Both the position numbers and the translations under genes were made by a program. From Henriciella sp. (GTDB taxonomy: Bacteria > Pseudomonadota > Alphaproteobacteria > Caulobacterales > Hyphomonadaceae), in assembly GCF_029937755.1 (NCBI RefSeq), contig NZ_JAPYPG010000001.1:978720-1042719 (forward strand): a stretch of DNA of 64,000 nucleotides, in the 5' to 3' direction. This document shows, piece by piece, positions 29,111 through 37,345 of this stretch (within the stretch, counting starts at the first letter, position 1; the number at the start of each line of letters is the position of its first letter). The notes beneath the pieces were generated by a model. It saw nothing but the letters and a program-made list of their open reading frames with translations. It had not been told where the DNA came from and made no database searches.

Positions 29111-29135
29111 CGGGGCAGATGTAAAATCTGCCCCG
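29111..29135. terminator. Stem-loop between membrane protein and symporter genes
   Basis: CGGGGCAGAT (29111-29120) and ATCTGCCCCG (29126-29135) form a perfect 10-bp stem with loop GTAAA. No T-run follows, so it may be a weak terminator or an RNA-stabilising element. Confidence 0.5.
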
Positions 29136-29208
29136 TCCTGCTTCACAGCGGCGAAAACACGTCTAGTGTCGGGCGCTTCAAGGGAGCAAGGAGCCGGGGA
29201 GGCCAGCT

Positions 29209-30984
29209 TTGGATATCATCGCTTTGATCGAGAATGTCGCCGGATTTATATGGGGCGGCACATGGGGCGACACGGTCGTCATACCGGGACAGATCGGCCC
29301 GCTTGCCGTCATCCTGCTCGGCACCGGGCTGTTCATGATGGTGCGGATCGCGGCGCGGCCGCTGCGCCGTTTCGTGCCAGCGCTGGTTGAGGTCTGGCAG
29401 GGCCGCAAGGCGCAGGGAGAGGACGGTGCAATCACCCCCTGGCAGGCGCTCTCGACGGCGCTGTCCGGACAGGTTGGCACGGGGAACCTCGCTGGCGTCG
29501 CGACGGCGATTACGCTTGGCGGGCCGGGTGCGATCTTCTGGATGTGGATCGTCGCCATCTTCGGCATGGCGCTCGCCTTCTCGGAAAGTTCGCTGGCCGT
29601 GAAGTATCGCGAAACCGACGAATATGGCCGCATCAATGGCGGCCCGATGTATTACATCAAGAACGGTCTTGGTAAGAATTGGGGCTGGCTGGCCGTCATC
29701 TTCTGTCTCGGGACGCTATTCTCTGCGGCTGCGACAGGCGGGGCCATCCAGGCCAATTCGATCATGGAATCGGTCACCGAGACAAGCCAGTCGACCCTTG
29801 GTTTGACCATTCCGCCCTGGGCCATCGGCCTGGTGCTCGCCGCTCTGGTCTTCGCCGTCATCATTGGCGGCATCAAGTCCATCGGCAGTTTTGCCGGCAA
29901 GGTCGTGCCGGTCATGGCAGCGCTCTATGTGCTCGCGGCGCTGATCGTGCTGATCATCAATGCCGACAAGGTGCCGGGCGCTTTCATGCAGATTATCGGG
30001 TCGGCCTTTGGCTGGCAGGAAGCGGCAGGCGGGGCAGCCGGTTATGGCGTCATGCAGGCGGTCCGCTACGGTATTTCGCGCGGGCTGTTCTCCAACGAAG
30101 CCGGTCAGGGTTCAGCCCCGATTGCGCACGCAGCGGCGCGCACCAAGAACCCGGTCCAGCAGGGCGAGATCGCCATGATCGGCGTCTTCATCGACACGAT
30201 CATCATCTGCACCATGACCGCGCTCGTCATCCTGACGGTTGTCGGCGACTTCAAGAAGAGCCCGGCCCTGATGGCCGCGAACGCCTGTGTCGAGGCGGAC
30301 TATGCCCTGCCGGAAGGCACGGACATGAATGCGCTTTTCCCGAGTGCCTATACCGAGGGCCGCGAGGCGACGATTGCCCGGAACGGGGCTGTGGCGTCGG
30401 CCTGGCTGCAGGAATGCCGCGCATCCGGCGTTGCGATTGAGGACATTGCTATCGAGGCAGCCCATCCGGCAGCCTTGCAGGCCATGTCCAGCGACGACGT
30501 TGCGGCGCTCGAAGCCGAAGCTGGCGAAGGCTGGACTGAACTCCAGGCGCAGATCGACGAGTCGATGGTCGCGGTCGACCATGCCTGGGAGACGGACGCC
30601 AACTCGGCGGCGATCACCACCCGGGCCTATGGCGCGGCCTTCCCCGGCGGTGAATTCATCGTGCCGGTGGCGCTGTTCTTCTTCGCCTTCACGACCATTA
30701 TCGGCTGGTCCTATTACGGTGAGCAGGCGGCGACCTATCTGGTCGGTGAGTGGGCGACCCACCCGTTCCGCTACTTCTGGGTCGTGATCATCTTCCTGGG
30801 CACCATCGCGGCGGCCGACTGGCTGTGGCTGCTGGGCGATATCGCCAATGCGTCCATGGCCTTCCCGAACCTGATTGCGCTGCTGGCGCTCTCCAGTGTC
30901 GTGGTGGCGATGCACAAGATGAATGACGACCCCGATCACGGGCATCCTGTGTTGGACAAGACCGAGGACAGCCCGGCGGAATAA
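29209..30984 (+). CDS. Alanine:cation symporter (AGCS family) with a large insertion
   Basis: 591-residue sodium/alanine symporter. Family motifs: TALSGQVGTGNLAGVATAI (about 83-101), GGPGAIFWMW, GGPMYYIKNGLG, RYGISRGLFSNEAGQGSAPIAHAAA (286-310), and FAFTTIIGWSYYGEQ (about 493-507). AGCS proteins are usually near 450-500 residues. Here about 110 extra residues (roughly 346-460, nucleotides 30244-30600), Ala/Glu-rich with two cysteines, lie between the helix IIICTMTALVILTVVG and the helix VPVALFFFAF, where relatives have a short loop. The start is TTG 29209, well supported by GGGGAGG seven bases upstream. A terminator follows the gene. Confidence 0.93.
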   Translation: MDIIALIENVAGFIWGGTWGDTVVIPGQIGPLAVILLGTGLFMMVRIAARPLRRFVPALVEVWQGRKAQGEDGAITPWQALSTALSGQVGTGNLAGVATAITLGGPGAIFWMWIVAIFGMALAFSESSLAVKYRETDEYGRINGGPMYYIKNGLGKNWGWLAVIFCLGTLFSAAATGGAIQANSIMESVTETSQSTLGLTIPPWAIGLVLAALVFAVIIGGIKSIGSFAGKVVPVMAALYVLAALIVLIINADKVPGAFMQIIGSAFGWQEAAGGAAGYGVMQAVRYGISRGLFSNEAGQGSAPIAHAAARTKNPVQQGEIAMIGVFIDTIIICTMTALVILTVVGDFKKSPALMAANACVEADYALPEGTDMNALFPSAYTEGREATIARNGAVASAWLQECRASGVAIEDIAIEAAHPAALQAMSSDDVAALEAEAGEGWTELQAQIDESMVAVDHAWETDANSAAITTRAYGAAFPGGEFIVPVALFFFAFTTIIGWSYYGEQAATYLVGEWATHPFRYFWVVIIFLGTIAAADWLWLLGDIANASMAFPNLIALLALSSVVVAMHKMNDDPDHGHPVLDKTEDSPAE

Positions 30985-31011
30985 GGGGCGGACGAGATCG
31001 GGACATTCGCC

Positions 31012-31042
31012 GGAATTGACGTTCCAGAAACGTTCCAATTCC
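31012..31042. repeat. Inverted and direct repeats downstream of the symporter
   Basis: GGAATTG (31012-31018) is mirrored by CAATTCC (31036-31042); between and overlapping them ACGTTCCA occurs twice (31019-31026 and 31030-31037). Three CCGGT copies follow (31046-31067). The function is unknown; the block lies between the symporter stop and its terminator. Confidence 0.6.
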
Positions 31043-31081
31043 AGCCCGGTTTCAGACCGGTTTCCGGTCCCCAGAAAAATT

Positions 31082-31117
31082 ACCGGGCGCGGCAGCGATG
31101 TCGCGCCCGGTTTTTTT
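31082..31117 (+). terminator. Rho-independent terminator of the alanine symporter gene
   Basis: ACCGGGCGCG (31082-31091) pairs perfectly with CGCGCCCGGT (31102-31111), followed by TTTTTT. It lies about 100 bases after the symporter stop and just before xerD. Confidence 0.9.
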
Positions 31118-31155
31118 AAGCGTGATCTTAAGACTCGTGGGCGCTCAATCGGCTG

Positions 31156-32067
31156 ATGAGCGATGCCGCCCGGATCGATGCCTTTCTTGAAATGATGAGC
31201 GCCGAGCGCGGGGCCTCGGCCAATACGCTCGATGCCTATGGCCGTGATCTCGCCGATGCCTCCGGCTTCCTGAAGGGCCGTCTCACAAAAGCCTCTGCGA
31301 AAGACGTCTCGCGCTATGCGACCTGGCTCGCCGATCAGGGGCTCGCGCCCCGCAGTCAGGCGCGAAAGCTCTCCTCGCTGCGCCGCTTCTGCCGGTTCCT
31401 GTTCGAAGAAGGCGACCGCAAGGACGACCCGACCTCGAAACTCGAAGGCCCCAAGGCCCATCGCGATATTCCCGATGTGCTCTCACGCGAGGAGGTCTCG
31501 CGACTGATCGAGGCCTGTGGCGACGACATGCGCCTTCGCTGCCTCGTTGAATTGCTCTACGGCGCCGGTCTTCGCGTTTCCGAACTGGTCAGCCTGAAGC
31601 TCGGCAACCTGCCGCGCCGCAAGGGCGAGCGCTGGGAGACGAGCGACATCATCGTTCGCGGCAAGGGCGGCAAGGACCGGCTCTGCCCGCTTGGCACCCC
31701 GGCGCTGGACGCCATTCTCGCCTGGCTCGAGCAGCGCGAAGAAAGCCTGCCCAAGGGCACGGTGAAGGCGAAGTCAGCGGCGGCCTATCTCTTTCCCTCG
31801 CGCGGCAAGGAAGGCCATCTCACCCGTCGCAGGCTCGGTCAGCTGCTGAAGGAGCTTTCACTGGCTGCCGGTCTCGACCCGGCCCGCGTCCATCCGCATG
31901 CGCTGCGCCACGCCTATGCCACCCATCTGCTGCAGGGCGGTGCCGACCTTCGCTCGGTCCAGACGCTGCTTGGCCATGCCGATATTTCCACTACGGAAAT
32001 CTACACCCACGTGCTCAGCGACGAGCTGGCAGAGCTGCTTGAGACGGCGCATCCGCTGTCGCGGTAA
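31156..32067 (+). CDS. xerD: Site-specific tyrosine recombinase XerD
   Basis: 303-residue XerC/XerD-type recombinase that resolves chromosome dimers at dif with FtsK. N-terminal SAM-like DNA-binding domain (about 1-95), then the catalytic domain with Arg 140 (GAGLRVSE), Lys near 170-173 (RGKGGKDR), His 248 and Arg 251 (HALRH), His 274 (LLGHADI) and nucleophile Tyr 283 (EIYTHV). The length and the ending fit XerD rather than a mobile integrase, and no attachment repeats or mobility genes are nearby. Start ATG 31156; the ribosome binding site is weak. Confidence 0.92.
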   Translation: MSDAARIDAFLEMMSAERGASANTLDAYGRDLADASGFLKGRLTKASAKDVSRYATWLADQGLAPRSQARKLSSLRRFCRFLFEEGDRKDDPTSKLEGPKAHRDIPDVLSREEVSRLIEACGDDMRLRCLVELLYGAGLRVSELVSLKLGNLPRRKGERWETSDIIVRGKGGKDRLCPLGTPALDAILAWLEQREESLPKGTVKAKSAAAYLFPSRGKEGHLTRRRLGQLLKELSLAAGLDPARVHPHALRHAYATHLLQGGADLRSVQTLLGHADISTTEIYTHVLSDELAELLETAHPLSR

Positions 32068-32156
32068 AGATTTTGCAGAGAGCCCTCTCCCACCCTGAAG
32101 CAGGTGGAGTATATATAGAGACGCTGGCAGCCGTGACTGCTCGTATTGGAGATTAC

Positions 32157-32381
32157 ATGTTCGCTCTCATCAAGGCCCTTGCGGCCACCATCCTGATCGC
32201 AGAAGTCGCCGGCGCCTTCGCGCTTGGTCTCGTGACCGTGGTCCTGTTCGGACTTCACATTCATGGCCTCATCTTCTGGGGCATTGAGGCCATCACGACC
32301 TGCTTCGTCCTGTACGGTTGCGCCTTCTTCTTCAGCCGCGCGCTTGCCTATGAGAGATCGGTCTCGCTGCCAAAAGATTGA
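32157..32381 (+). CDS. Small two-helix membrane protein
   Basis: 74 residues: two hydrophobic helices (about 8-32 and 37-60) with a short His-containing turn (FGLHIHGLIFWG) and a charged end ERSVSLPKD. GGAG five bases before ATG 32157 supports the start; longer reading upstream is not supported. No family recognised. A hairpin (CCACC/GGTGG around 32090-32106) sits between it and xerD. Confidence 0.7.
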   Translation: MFALIKALAATILIAEVAGAFALGLVTVVLFGLHIHGLIFWGIEAITTCFVLYGCAFFFSRALAYERSVSLPKD

Positions 32382-32433
32382 ACCAGACGCCGCGGCTACG
32401 CGTATCTCCTCCAGGCAAGGGCGGGATTTCGAT

Positions 32434-32955
32434 ATGCGGCGACACTTCTGGGGAGCCATAGGACTGGCATTTCTGGCGGCTTGCGGAGGCTCCGACGCTG
32501 GCGATAACAGCGATGCTTCCTTTGCGCCGAAGGTGAGCCCGGACGATTTTTCCGTGCTCGTCGGCGATGAGTGGGAAGGCTCGCTCACCTATCTCGACTA
32601 TTCCGACGAGGAGACCGAGACGACCATTCCGGCCGAGCTCCTGGTCGGGCAGAATGGCCGGACGTTCGAACTCTATTTCTCTTTTCCCGAGGACCCGAGA
32701 GCCGACGGGCGCGCAGAGGTCGCGATTTCCGAGAATGGCCGTAAGGTGAATGACGAGACGGTCCAGCGTCGCGTCCAGCGGGGCGATGAACTCATGCTGG
32801 TCACGAAGCAGGACTGCCAGGACAATGCCGTGACGGCCACGTGCGAATATACCTACACCATCGCTCCACAGGAATTCACCATCACCAAGATGGTCACGCC
32901 GCGGGATGAAGACGAAGCCTTCCGGCGCAATCATTACAGCTTCACCCGCTCCTGA
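32434..32955 (+). CDS. Hypothetical lipoprotein
   Basis: 173 residues. MRRHFWGAIGLAFLAACGG is a lipoprotein signal with lipobox LAAC (Cys 17), followed by an acidic SDAGDNSD linker. The mature domain looks beta-rich (LTYLDYSDEETETTIPAELLV, TFELYFSFPED) with a Cys pair in KQDCQDNAVTATCEY that could form a disulfide. Family unknown. Start ATG 32434 places the signal correctly; it overlaps no other gene and lies 52 bases after the small membrane protein. Confidence 0.78.
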   Translation: MRRHFWGAIGLAFLAACGGSDAGDNSDASFAPKVSPDDFSVLVGDEWEGSLTYLDYSDEETETTIPAELLVGQNGRTFELYFSFPEDPRADGRAEVAISENGRKVNDETVQRRVQRGDELMLVTKQDCQDNAVTATCEYTYTIAPQEFTITKMVTPRDEDEAFRRNHYSFTRS

Positions 32956-33081
32956 GCCCAAGCCTGCTACAGCGCCGCATTAAACGTCCATTGACCGCCC
33001 CCCGACATCCGCATTACAGATGTCGTGCGACAGGTGTAATAATTCAGGTTTATAAGGCGCTTTCAGGGTCACGCGCCGGAG

Positions 33082-33729
33082 ATGCTGGACGTGGCTACGA
33101 TATTCACGCCGCAGGCGGAGAAGGAATTCTTCACGCCTTTCGGCCCCATGATGGGCTTTTTCCGGATGCCGGGTCAGTTCGTCGACCAGATGAACAGCGC
33201 GATGAACCGGGAGCTGGAAGACCATTCCGGACAATTGGTCGGCAAGGTTCGCGAAGAACTGCGTTTCGACAAGCCGCTTGTCGATCTCGCCGCGGCTGCG
33301 CTCGGCCAGACGCTGATCGAGTATCATGTGCGCGCCAGCCGGCGTGGAGCGTTCGGCAATTACGACCATCGCAGCAAGCAGTTTGAGCTCAATATCGCGG
33401 GCGGCTGGTTCGTGCGCCAGTATGCCGGGGATTATAATCCGCTGCATATCCATACAGGCGCTGCGCTTTCCTGCGTCGGCTATCTCAAGCTGCCCGACGG
33501 CATCGAGGCCGAGTGGGAAGAGGATTACCGCGACCACCACCCCTCGCATGGGCACCTGCAATTCGCGCACGGGACCGACAGCCACTATTCCGTCTCGAAT
33601 TTCATGATCAAGCCGCGCGTCGGCGACTTCTATATTTTCCCCTCCTACATGTTCCACTGCGTCTATCCGTTCCGCTCCGAAGGCGAGCGGCGCTCCTTCA
33701 GCATGAACCTCTCGGTGCTTGAGCGCTGA
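33082..33729 (+). CDS. Putative 2OG-Fe(II) oxygenase family protein
   Basis: 215 residues. The core matches the putative 2OG-Fe(II) oxygenase family: an iron-site HxH in GDYNPLHIHTGAALSCVGYLKLP (His about 120 and 122), then VGDFYIFPSYMFHCVYPF with the distal His and GERRSFSMNLSVL with the 2-oxoglutarate-binding Arg. The usual HxD is HxH in this family branch. The substrate is unknown. ATG 33082 is too close to GGAG, so GTG 33091, nine bases behind it, is a serious alternative. A hairpin (33003-33025) precedes it. Confidence 0.8.
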   Translation: MLDVATIFTPQAEKEFFTPFGPMMGFFRMPGQFVDQMNSAMNRELEDHSGQLVGKVREELRFDKPLVDLAAAALGQTLIEYHVRASRRGAFGNYDHRSKQFELNIAGGWFVRQYAGDYNPLHIHTGAALSCVGYLKLPDGIEAEWEEDYRDHHPSHGHLQFAHGTDSHYSVSNFMIKPRVGDFYIFPSYMFHCVYPFRSEGERRSFSMNLSVLER

Positions 33730-33798
33730 GACTTTCAGCCTGATTGACCCGGACAGGCGCTCCTCTATGTTGCGCTGCGAAAACAGGAGGACATGCGC

Positions 33799-34857
33799 AT
33801 GACCCGGAAAACACCACGGAATTTCTTCAAGCCGCTGTCGATTGGCGCGCCGGACCCGATGCGCGAGCTGCCCGTCCGGCTGGAGCGGATGATCCATTTC
33901 GTCCCGCCGCATCTCGACAAGGTGCGCGGCAAGGTTCCGGATATTGCGCCGACGGTCGACGTCGTCCTCGCCAATCTTGAAGATGCCATTCCGGCCGATG
34001 CCAAGGACGCCGCGCGCGCCGGCGCCGTCGAGATGGCCTCGATGTATGACTGGCAGGGCAAGGGGACCGGTTTCTGGAGCCGGGTGAACTGCCTCAACTC
34101 CCCCTGGTTCCAGGAGGATGTCTCCGAGCTTGTCCTGAAGGCCGGCCACCAGCTCGATGTGATCATGCTGCCCAAGGTTGAAGGCCCGTGGGACATTCAC
34201 TTCGCAGACCAGTATGTCGCCCAGCTGGAAGCCAAGGCAGGGCTGAAGCGCCCGATCCTGTTTCATGCCATCCTCGAGACCGCGCAGGGCATGGCGCTGG
34301 TCGAGGAGATCGCGCTTGCCAGCCCGCGTATGCAGGGCATTTCGCTTGGCCCGGCGGATCTCGCGGCCGATCGCAAGATGAAGACCACCCGCGTGGGTGG
34401 CGGACACCCCTACTACCGCGTCGTCGATGATCCGAACGAGGATGGTTCGGCGCGCGAGAGCGCCCAGCAGGATCCGTGGCACTATACGATTGCCCGCATG
34501 GTCGATGCCTGCCGCATGGCCGGGATCAATGCCTTCTATGGCCCGTTCGGCGACATTGCCGACCTCGAGGCCTGCGAGCAGCAGTTCCGCAATGCCTTCC
34601 TGCTCGGCTGTTCCGGCACATGGACGCTGCACCCCAAGCAGATCGAGATCGCCAAGCGCGTCTTCTCGCCGGATCCGAATGAGGTGAAATTCGCTCGCCG
34701 CATCCTCGAAGCCATGCCCGACGGGTCAGGCGTGGCGATGCTGGATGGCAAGATGCAGGATGATGCGACCTGGAAGCAGGCCAAGGTCATTTCCGACCTC
34801 GCCGACCTGGTCGCCTCAAAGGACCCGGATTTGGCGAAAGCCTATTCGGGTGATTAG
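33799..34857 (+). CDS. HpcH/HpaI aldolase / citrate lyase family protein (CoA-ester lyase-like)
   Basis: 352-residue TIM-barrel lyase. [21 protein letters not shown] is the metal/CoA-ester lyase motif (NLEDAI), followed by [61 protein letters not shown], and the C-terminal [19 protein letters not shown], as in malyl-CoA/citramalyl-CoA lyases. The reaction is probably reversible aldol cleavage of a CoA-thioester; the exact substrate cannot be read off. AGGAGG lies eight bases before ATG 33799; ATG 33793 is only two bases from it. Confidence 0.88.
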   Translation: MTRKTPRNFFKPLSIGAPDPMRELPVRLERMIHFVPPHLDKVRGKVPDIAPTVDVVLANLEDAIPADAKDAARAGAVEMASMYDWQGKGTGFWSRVNCLNSPWFQEDVSELVLKAGHQLDVIMLPKVEGPWDIHFADQYVAQLEAKAGLKRPILFHAILETAQGMALVEEIALASPRMQGISLGPADLAADRKMKTTRVGGGHPYYRVVDDPNEDGSARESAQQDPWHYTIARMVDACRMAGINAFYGPFGDIADLEACEQQFRNAFLLGCSGTWTLHPKQIEIAKRVFSPDPNEVKFARRILEAMPDGSGVAMLDGKMQDDATWKQAKVISDLADLVASKDPDLAKAYSGD

Positions 34858-34898
34858 GATGGGAAGCGTGGTCCAAGAGCAATCAAGGAGACACGCTC

Positions 34899-35450
34899 AT
34901 GAGAATTTCCCCCCTCATCGCCCTCGCCGCCGCCGGTAGCCTGCTCGCGGGCGCCGCCCATGCCGAGCTGGAAGATTATCACGGCTTCGACAAGGAGGTC
35001 GTTGATGCGCTCAATGACCGGATGGAAGAACCGCTGACGAGCGAGCTGCTGGCAGCGCTGAGCGGGCATGTCGGCATCGAGGCCTGCGGCGGCGACAATG
35101 TGGTCGAGGAGCGCCCGCCCGAAGGCTGGGTCGAGCGGATAAAGAAAGCCAATGCGCCGGGCGGCGACGTCGTCATGCCCATTCCGACCGGGGCGCTCGC
35201 GCCGGATTATCCGCCGCTTTTCAGCGCGCTCGGTGTGGAGGGCACCTGCGAGGTGATGTTCGACGTCACGGCGACGGGTGAAACGGAAAACATTCTTGCC
35301 AACTGCACAATGCCGCCCTTTACCAAAGCCACGAAGGGGATGCTGGCAGACCTGGAATTCACTGCCGGTGAAGGCGCTGATTCTCCGGCAACCAAGAACA
35401 TCATCATCCCGGTGCAGTATTGCCGTCCCGACAAGGAAGAGGGCGGCTGA
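34899..35450 (+). CDS. Secreted TonB-C-like protein, copy 1
   Basis: 183 residues with a Sec signal (LIALAAAGSLLAGAAHA, cleavage about residue 22). The C-terminal half resembles the TonB C-terminal fold: PDYPPLFSALGVEGTCEVMFDVTATGETENILANC, then PFTKATKGMLADLEF and IIIPVQYC. No membrane anchor, Pro-rich linker or ExbB/D partner is present, so it is not an ordinary TonB. The next gene carries the same domain with the same Cys positions. AGGAG precedes ATG 34899. Confidence 0.78.
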   Translation: MRISPLIALAAAGSLLAGAAHAELEDYHGFDKEVVDALNDRMEEPLTSELLAALSGHVGIEACGGDNVVEERPPEGWVERIKKANAPGGDVVMPIPTGALAPDYPPLFSALGVEGTCEVMFDVTATGETENILANCTMPPFTKATKGMLADLEFTAGEGADSPATKNIIIPVQYCRPDKEEGG

Positions 35451-35541
35451 GCGCTCACCTGCCGGCTGATGCAGGGTTGGCGCGGGATTTAAGGGCCTGA
35501 TAAGCTCGACGCCTGATTAACCAGGTTCAAGGACGTCCCTC

Positions 35542-36090
35542 ATGAAGCGCTCTCATCTTGCCCTGCTGGCCGGCAGCGGCCTCGTTCTCGCAGCGTGTGC
35601 CACCAGTCCGACCCGCGTCTACGGCCCGGGCCCGTCGCAGACCGGGGCGGCGGCCTCGACCGTCTCGCTCGAAGGCAAGATTGCCGAGTGCGGCCATTCC
35701 GGCGCCGCGCCGGCCCAGGTCGTCTATCCCGATGGCTGGCAGACGCGCTTCAATGAGGTGGCGCAGAAATCCATGTCGAATGATGAACTGCTCGGCGGGC
35801 CAGTGACGACCGAGGTTGTGGCGCGCAATGACAAGCCGGTCCGCCCGCCCGTACCGAGCTATCCCGCCTCGGCTGCAAGCCGCGGTGTCGAAGGTCTTTG
35901 CTATGCGCTGATGGACGTGACACCGGCCGGCACGCCGGATGAGATCCTGACGGCCTGTTCTTCTCCAGCGTTCAGTTCAGCGACCTATGAGGCGGTGAGG
36001 GATCTGGAATTCGCGCCGAAAACGGTCGAAGGGCGGCAGGTCCGCCGCCTTAATGTGGTCTATCCCGTCCAGTATTGCCTGCAGGACTAA
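35542..36090 (+). CDS. TonB-C-like lipoprotein, copy 2
   Basis: 182 residues. MKRSHLALLAGSGLVLAACATS is a lipoprotein signal with lipobox LAAC. The C-terminal domain parallels copy 1 position by position: SYPASAASRGVEGLCYALMDVT, EILTACSSPAFSSATYEAVRDLEF and VVYPVQYC. The two therefore arose by tandem duplication; one is free in the periplasm, the other lipid-anchored. AAGGA lies eight bases before ATG 35542. Confidence 0.78.
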   Translation: MKRSHLALLAGSGLVLAACATSPTRVYGPGPSQTGAAASTVSLEGKIAECGHSGAAPAQVVYPDGWQTRFNEVAQKSMSNDELLGGPVTTEVVARNDKPVRPPVPSYPASAASRGVEGLCYALMDVTPAGTPDEILTACSSPAFSSATYEAVRDLEFAPKTVEGRQVRRLNVVYPVQYCLQD

Positions 36091-36120
36091 TTCCTTCGGA
36101 TACGGAAAAAGGGGACGAGG

Positions 36121-36555
36121 ATGAACAGATTGATCGCGGTCATGGGCCTGGGCCTGATACTGGCTGGCGCGGCTGTGGCCGATGAGGCGTGGGACACCGA
36201 GATCGGCGAGGTGATTTATGATCACGACACCGACGAAGGCCACGCTGTCCTGACCTATCCGATCGAGGGCAGCGATGTCCGGGGGATTGGTTATATCGAG
36301 GGTCTGGCCGGGCAGACGACGGGCCGGCAGGCTTATGCGGGCCTCTGGGTGGAGCCGGACGGCACCGGCAGCGAGCGCTGTCCGTATGCGATTGCCGATC
36401 CGGAAACCGGCGAACCCCGCTGGACCTGGGGACAGATCGAAATGGTCTTCGTCCAGCCTGATTTCCCCGCCAGCTGGGTCATCCAGCGCGGCTACTGCTT
36501 CGAGGATCCGAGTGAGTTTCTGGTCGGCCAGCCGGTAACGACCGATAGCGAGTAA
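36121..36555 (+). CDS. Small secreted hypothetical protein
   Basis: 144 residues with an N-terminal Sec signal (IAVMGLGLILAGAAVADEAW, cleavage about residue 21). The mature acidic domain has two cysteines (ERCPYAI and RGYCFEDP) that could pair, plus GEVIYDHDTDEGHAVLTYPI. The family is unknown and it does not share the TonB-C pattern of its neighbours. It follows the lipoprotein gene by 30 bases, with AGG close to ATG 36121, so the three secreted-protein genes may be one operon. Confidence 0.75.
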   Translation: MNRLIAVMGLGLILAGAAVADEAWDTEIGEVIYDHDTDEGHAVLTYPIEGSDVRGIGYIEGLAGQTTGRQAYAGLWVEPDGTGSERCPYAIADPETGEPRWTWGQIEMVFVQPDFPASWVIQRGYCFEDPSEFLVGQPVTTDSE

Positions 36556-36591
36556 GGCGTGGGCGCAGCAACACGCTGCGCCCCCTCAGCC

Positions 36592-36792
36592 CTAGTCCGT
36601 CAGCACAAAAGTCACTTTCATGGTGACATAGTAGCTGTCGATCTTGCCGTTCGACACGCGGGCCTTGATGTCCGAGACCCAGACATGTTCGACATTGTTC
36701 AGCGTTTCCGAGGCGCGCTTTACGCCCTCTTCGATCGCGCCTTCGACAGATGATCCGCTTGCGGTGATTTCTGTAACGCGGGCAACACTCAT
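36592..36792 (-). CDS. Dodecin family flavin-binding protein
   Basis: 66-residue protein matching dodecin: VARVTEITASGSSVEGAIEEGV, the conserved Trp in HVWVSDIKARV that stacks on the flavin, and DSYYVTMKVTF at the end. Dodecins assemble into 12-mers that store or buffer flavins. AAGGAGA lies before ATG 36792; the longer reading to 36843 has no dodecin similarity. Convergent with the secreted-protein gene; divergent from the SnoaL-like gene. Confidence 0.92.
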   Translation of the reverse strand: MSVARVTEITASGSSVEGAIEEGVKRASETLNNVEHVWVSDIKARVSNGKIDSYYVTMKVTFVLTD

Positions 36793-36925
36793 GGTTGGCT
36801 CTCCTTGGTAGTGAGCCGCCCCAGCCTGACAGCAATGAACCACAGCGGCCCGAGTTCCGCCAGCGTAAGGTCTTCGCCTTTCCGTTGCCCCGCGCTAAGG
36901 AGGACGAAACAGGAGGGAAGCCGCC

Positions 36926-37345
36926 ATGGTGCCGAAAACCGGTCACTCGAAGAATTTGCAGCGCTGGATGGATTATTTCCATGGCACGCATACGCCGGAA
37001 GAGCTGTCAGCCCTGCTGCATGACGATGTCGTCTTCAGGAGCCCGATCGTCCACACGCCGCAGGAAGGCAAGGCGATCACGATGATGTACCTCGGTGCGG
37101 CCGGGCAGACGCTCGGCAGCGATGATTTCCGCTATACCCGCGTTTTCGATTGCGGCGACAAGGCTGTCCTCGAGTTCGAGACAAGGATGGACGGGGTCGA
37201 CGTAAACGGGATCGACATGATCGAGTGGGATGGCGATGGCCTGATCACCGATTTCAAGGTCATGGTGCGCCCGTTGAAGGCCATCCAGGCGGTGCATGCC
37301 GCGATGAAGGCGATGCTGGGAAAGATGAAGGGAGCCCAGGTGTGA
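36926..37345 (+). CDS. SnoaL/NTF2-like fold protein
   Basis: 139 residues of the nuclear-transport-factor-2 fold: MDYFHGTHTPEELSALLHDDVVFRSPIVHTPQEG, FRYTRVFDCGDKAVLEFETRMDGVDVNGIDMIEWDGDGLITDFKVMVRPL. Such small cone-shaped domains act as isomerases, cyclases or ligand binders; nothing here fixes the function. GGAGG lies about ten bases before ATG 36926. The stop overlaps the GTG of the acetyltransferase gene by four bases. Confidence 0.87.
   Translation: MVPKTGHSKNLQRWMDYFHGTHTPEELSALLHDDVVFRSPIVHTPQEGKAITMMYLGAAGQTLGSDDFRYTRVFDCGDKAVLEFETRMDGVDVNGIDMIEWDGDGLITDFKVMVRPLKAIQAVHAAMKAMLGKMKGAQV

Noticed and set aside
30112..31461. Minus-strand frame over symporter end and xerD start
   Set aside because: Crosses a strong terminator and two real genes; no similarity.
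31156..32067. Integrase of a mobile element
   Set aside because: XerD-type length and sequence, housekeeping neighbours, no attachment repeats.
32980..34632. Minus-strand frame of 550 codons
   Set aside because: Covers the oxygenase and HpcH/HpaI genes in antisense; no motif.
35485..35505. CtrA-like half sites TTAA-N7-ATAA
   Set aside because: Second half-site mismatched and no promoter context; below what I would report as a CtrA box.
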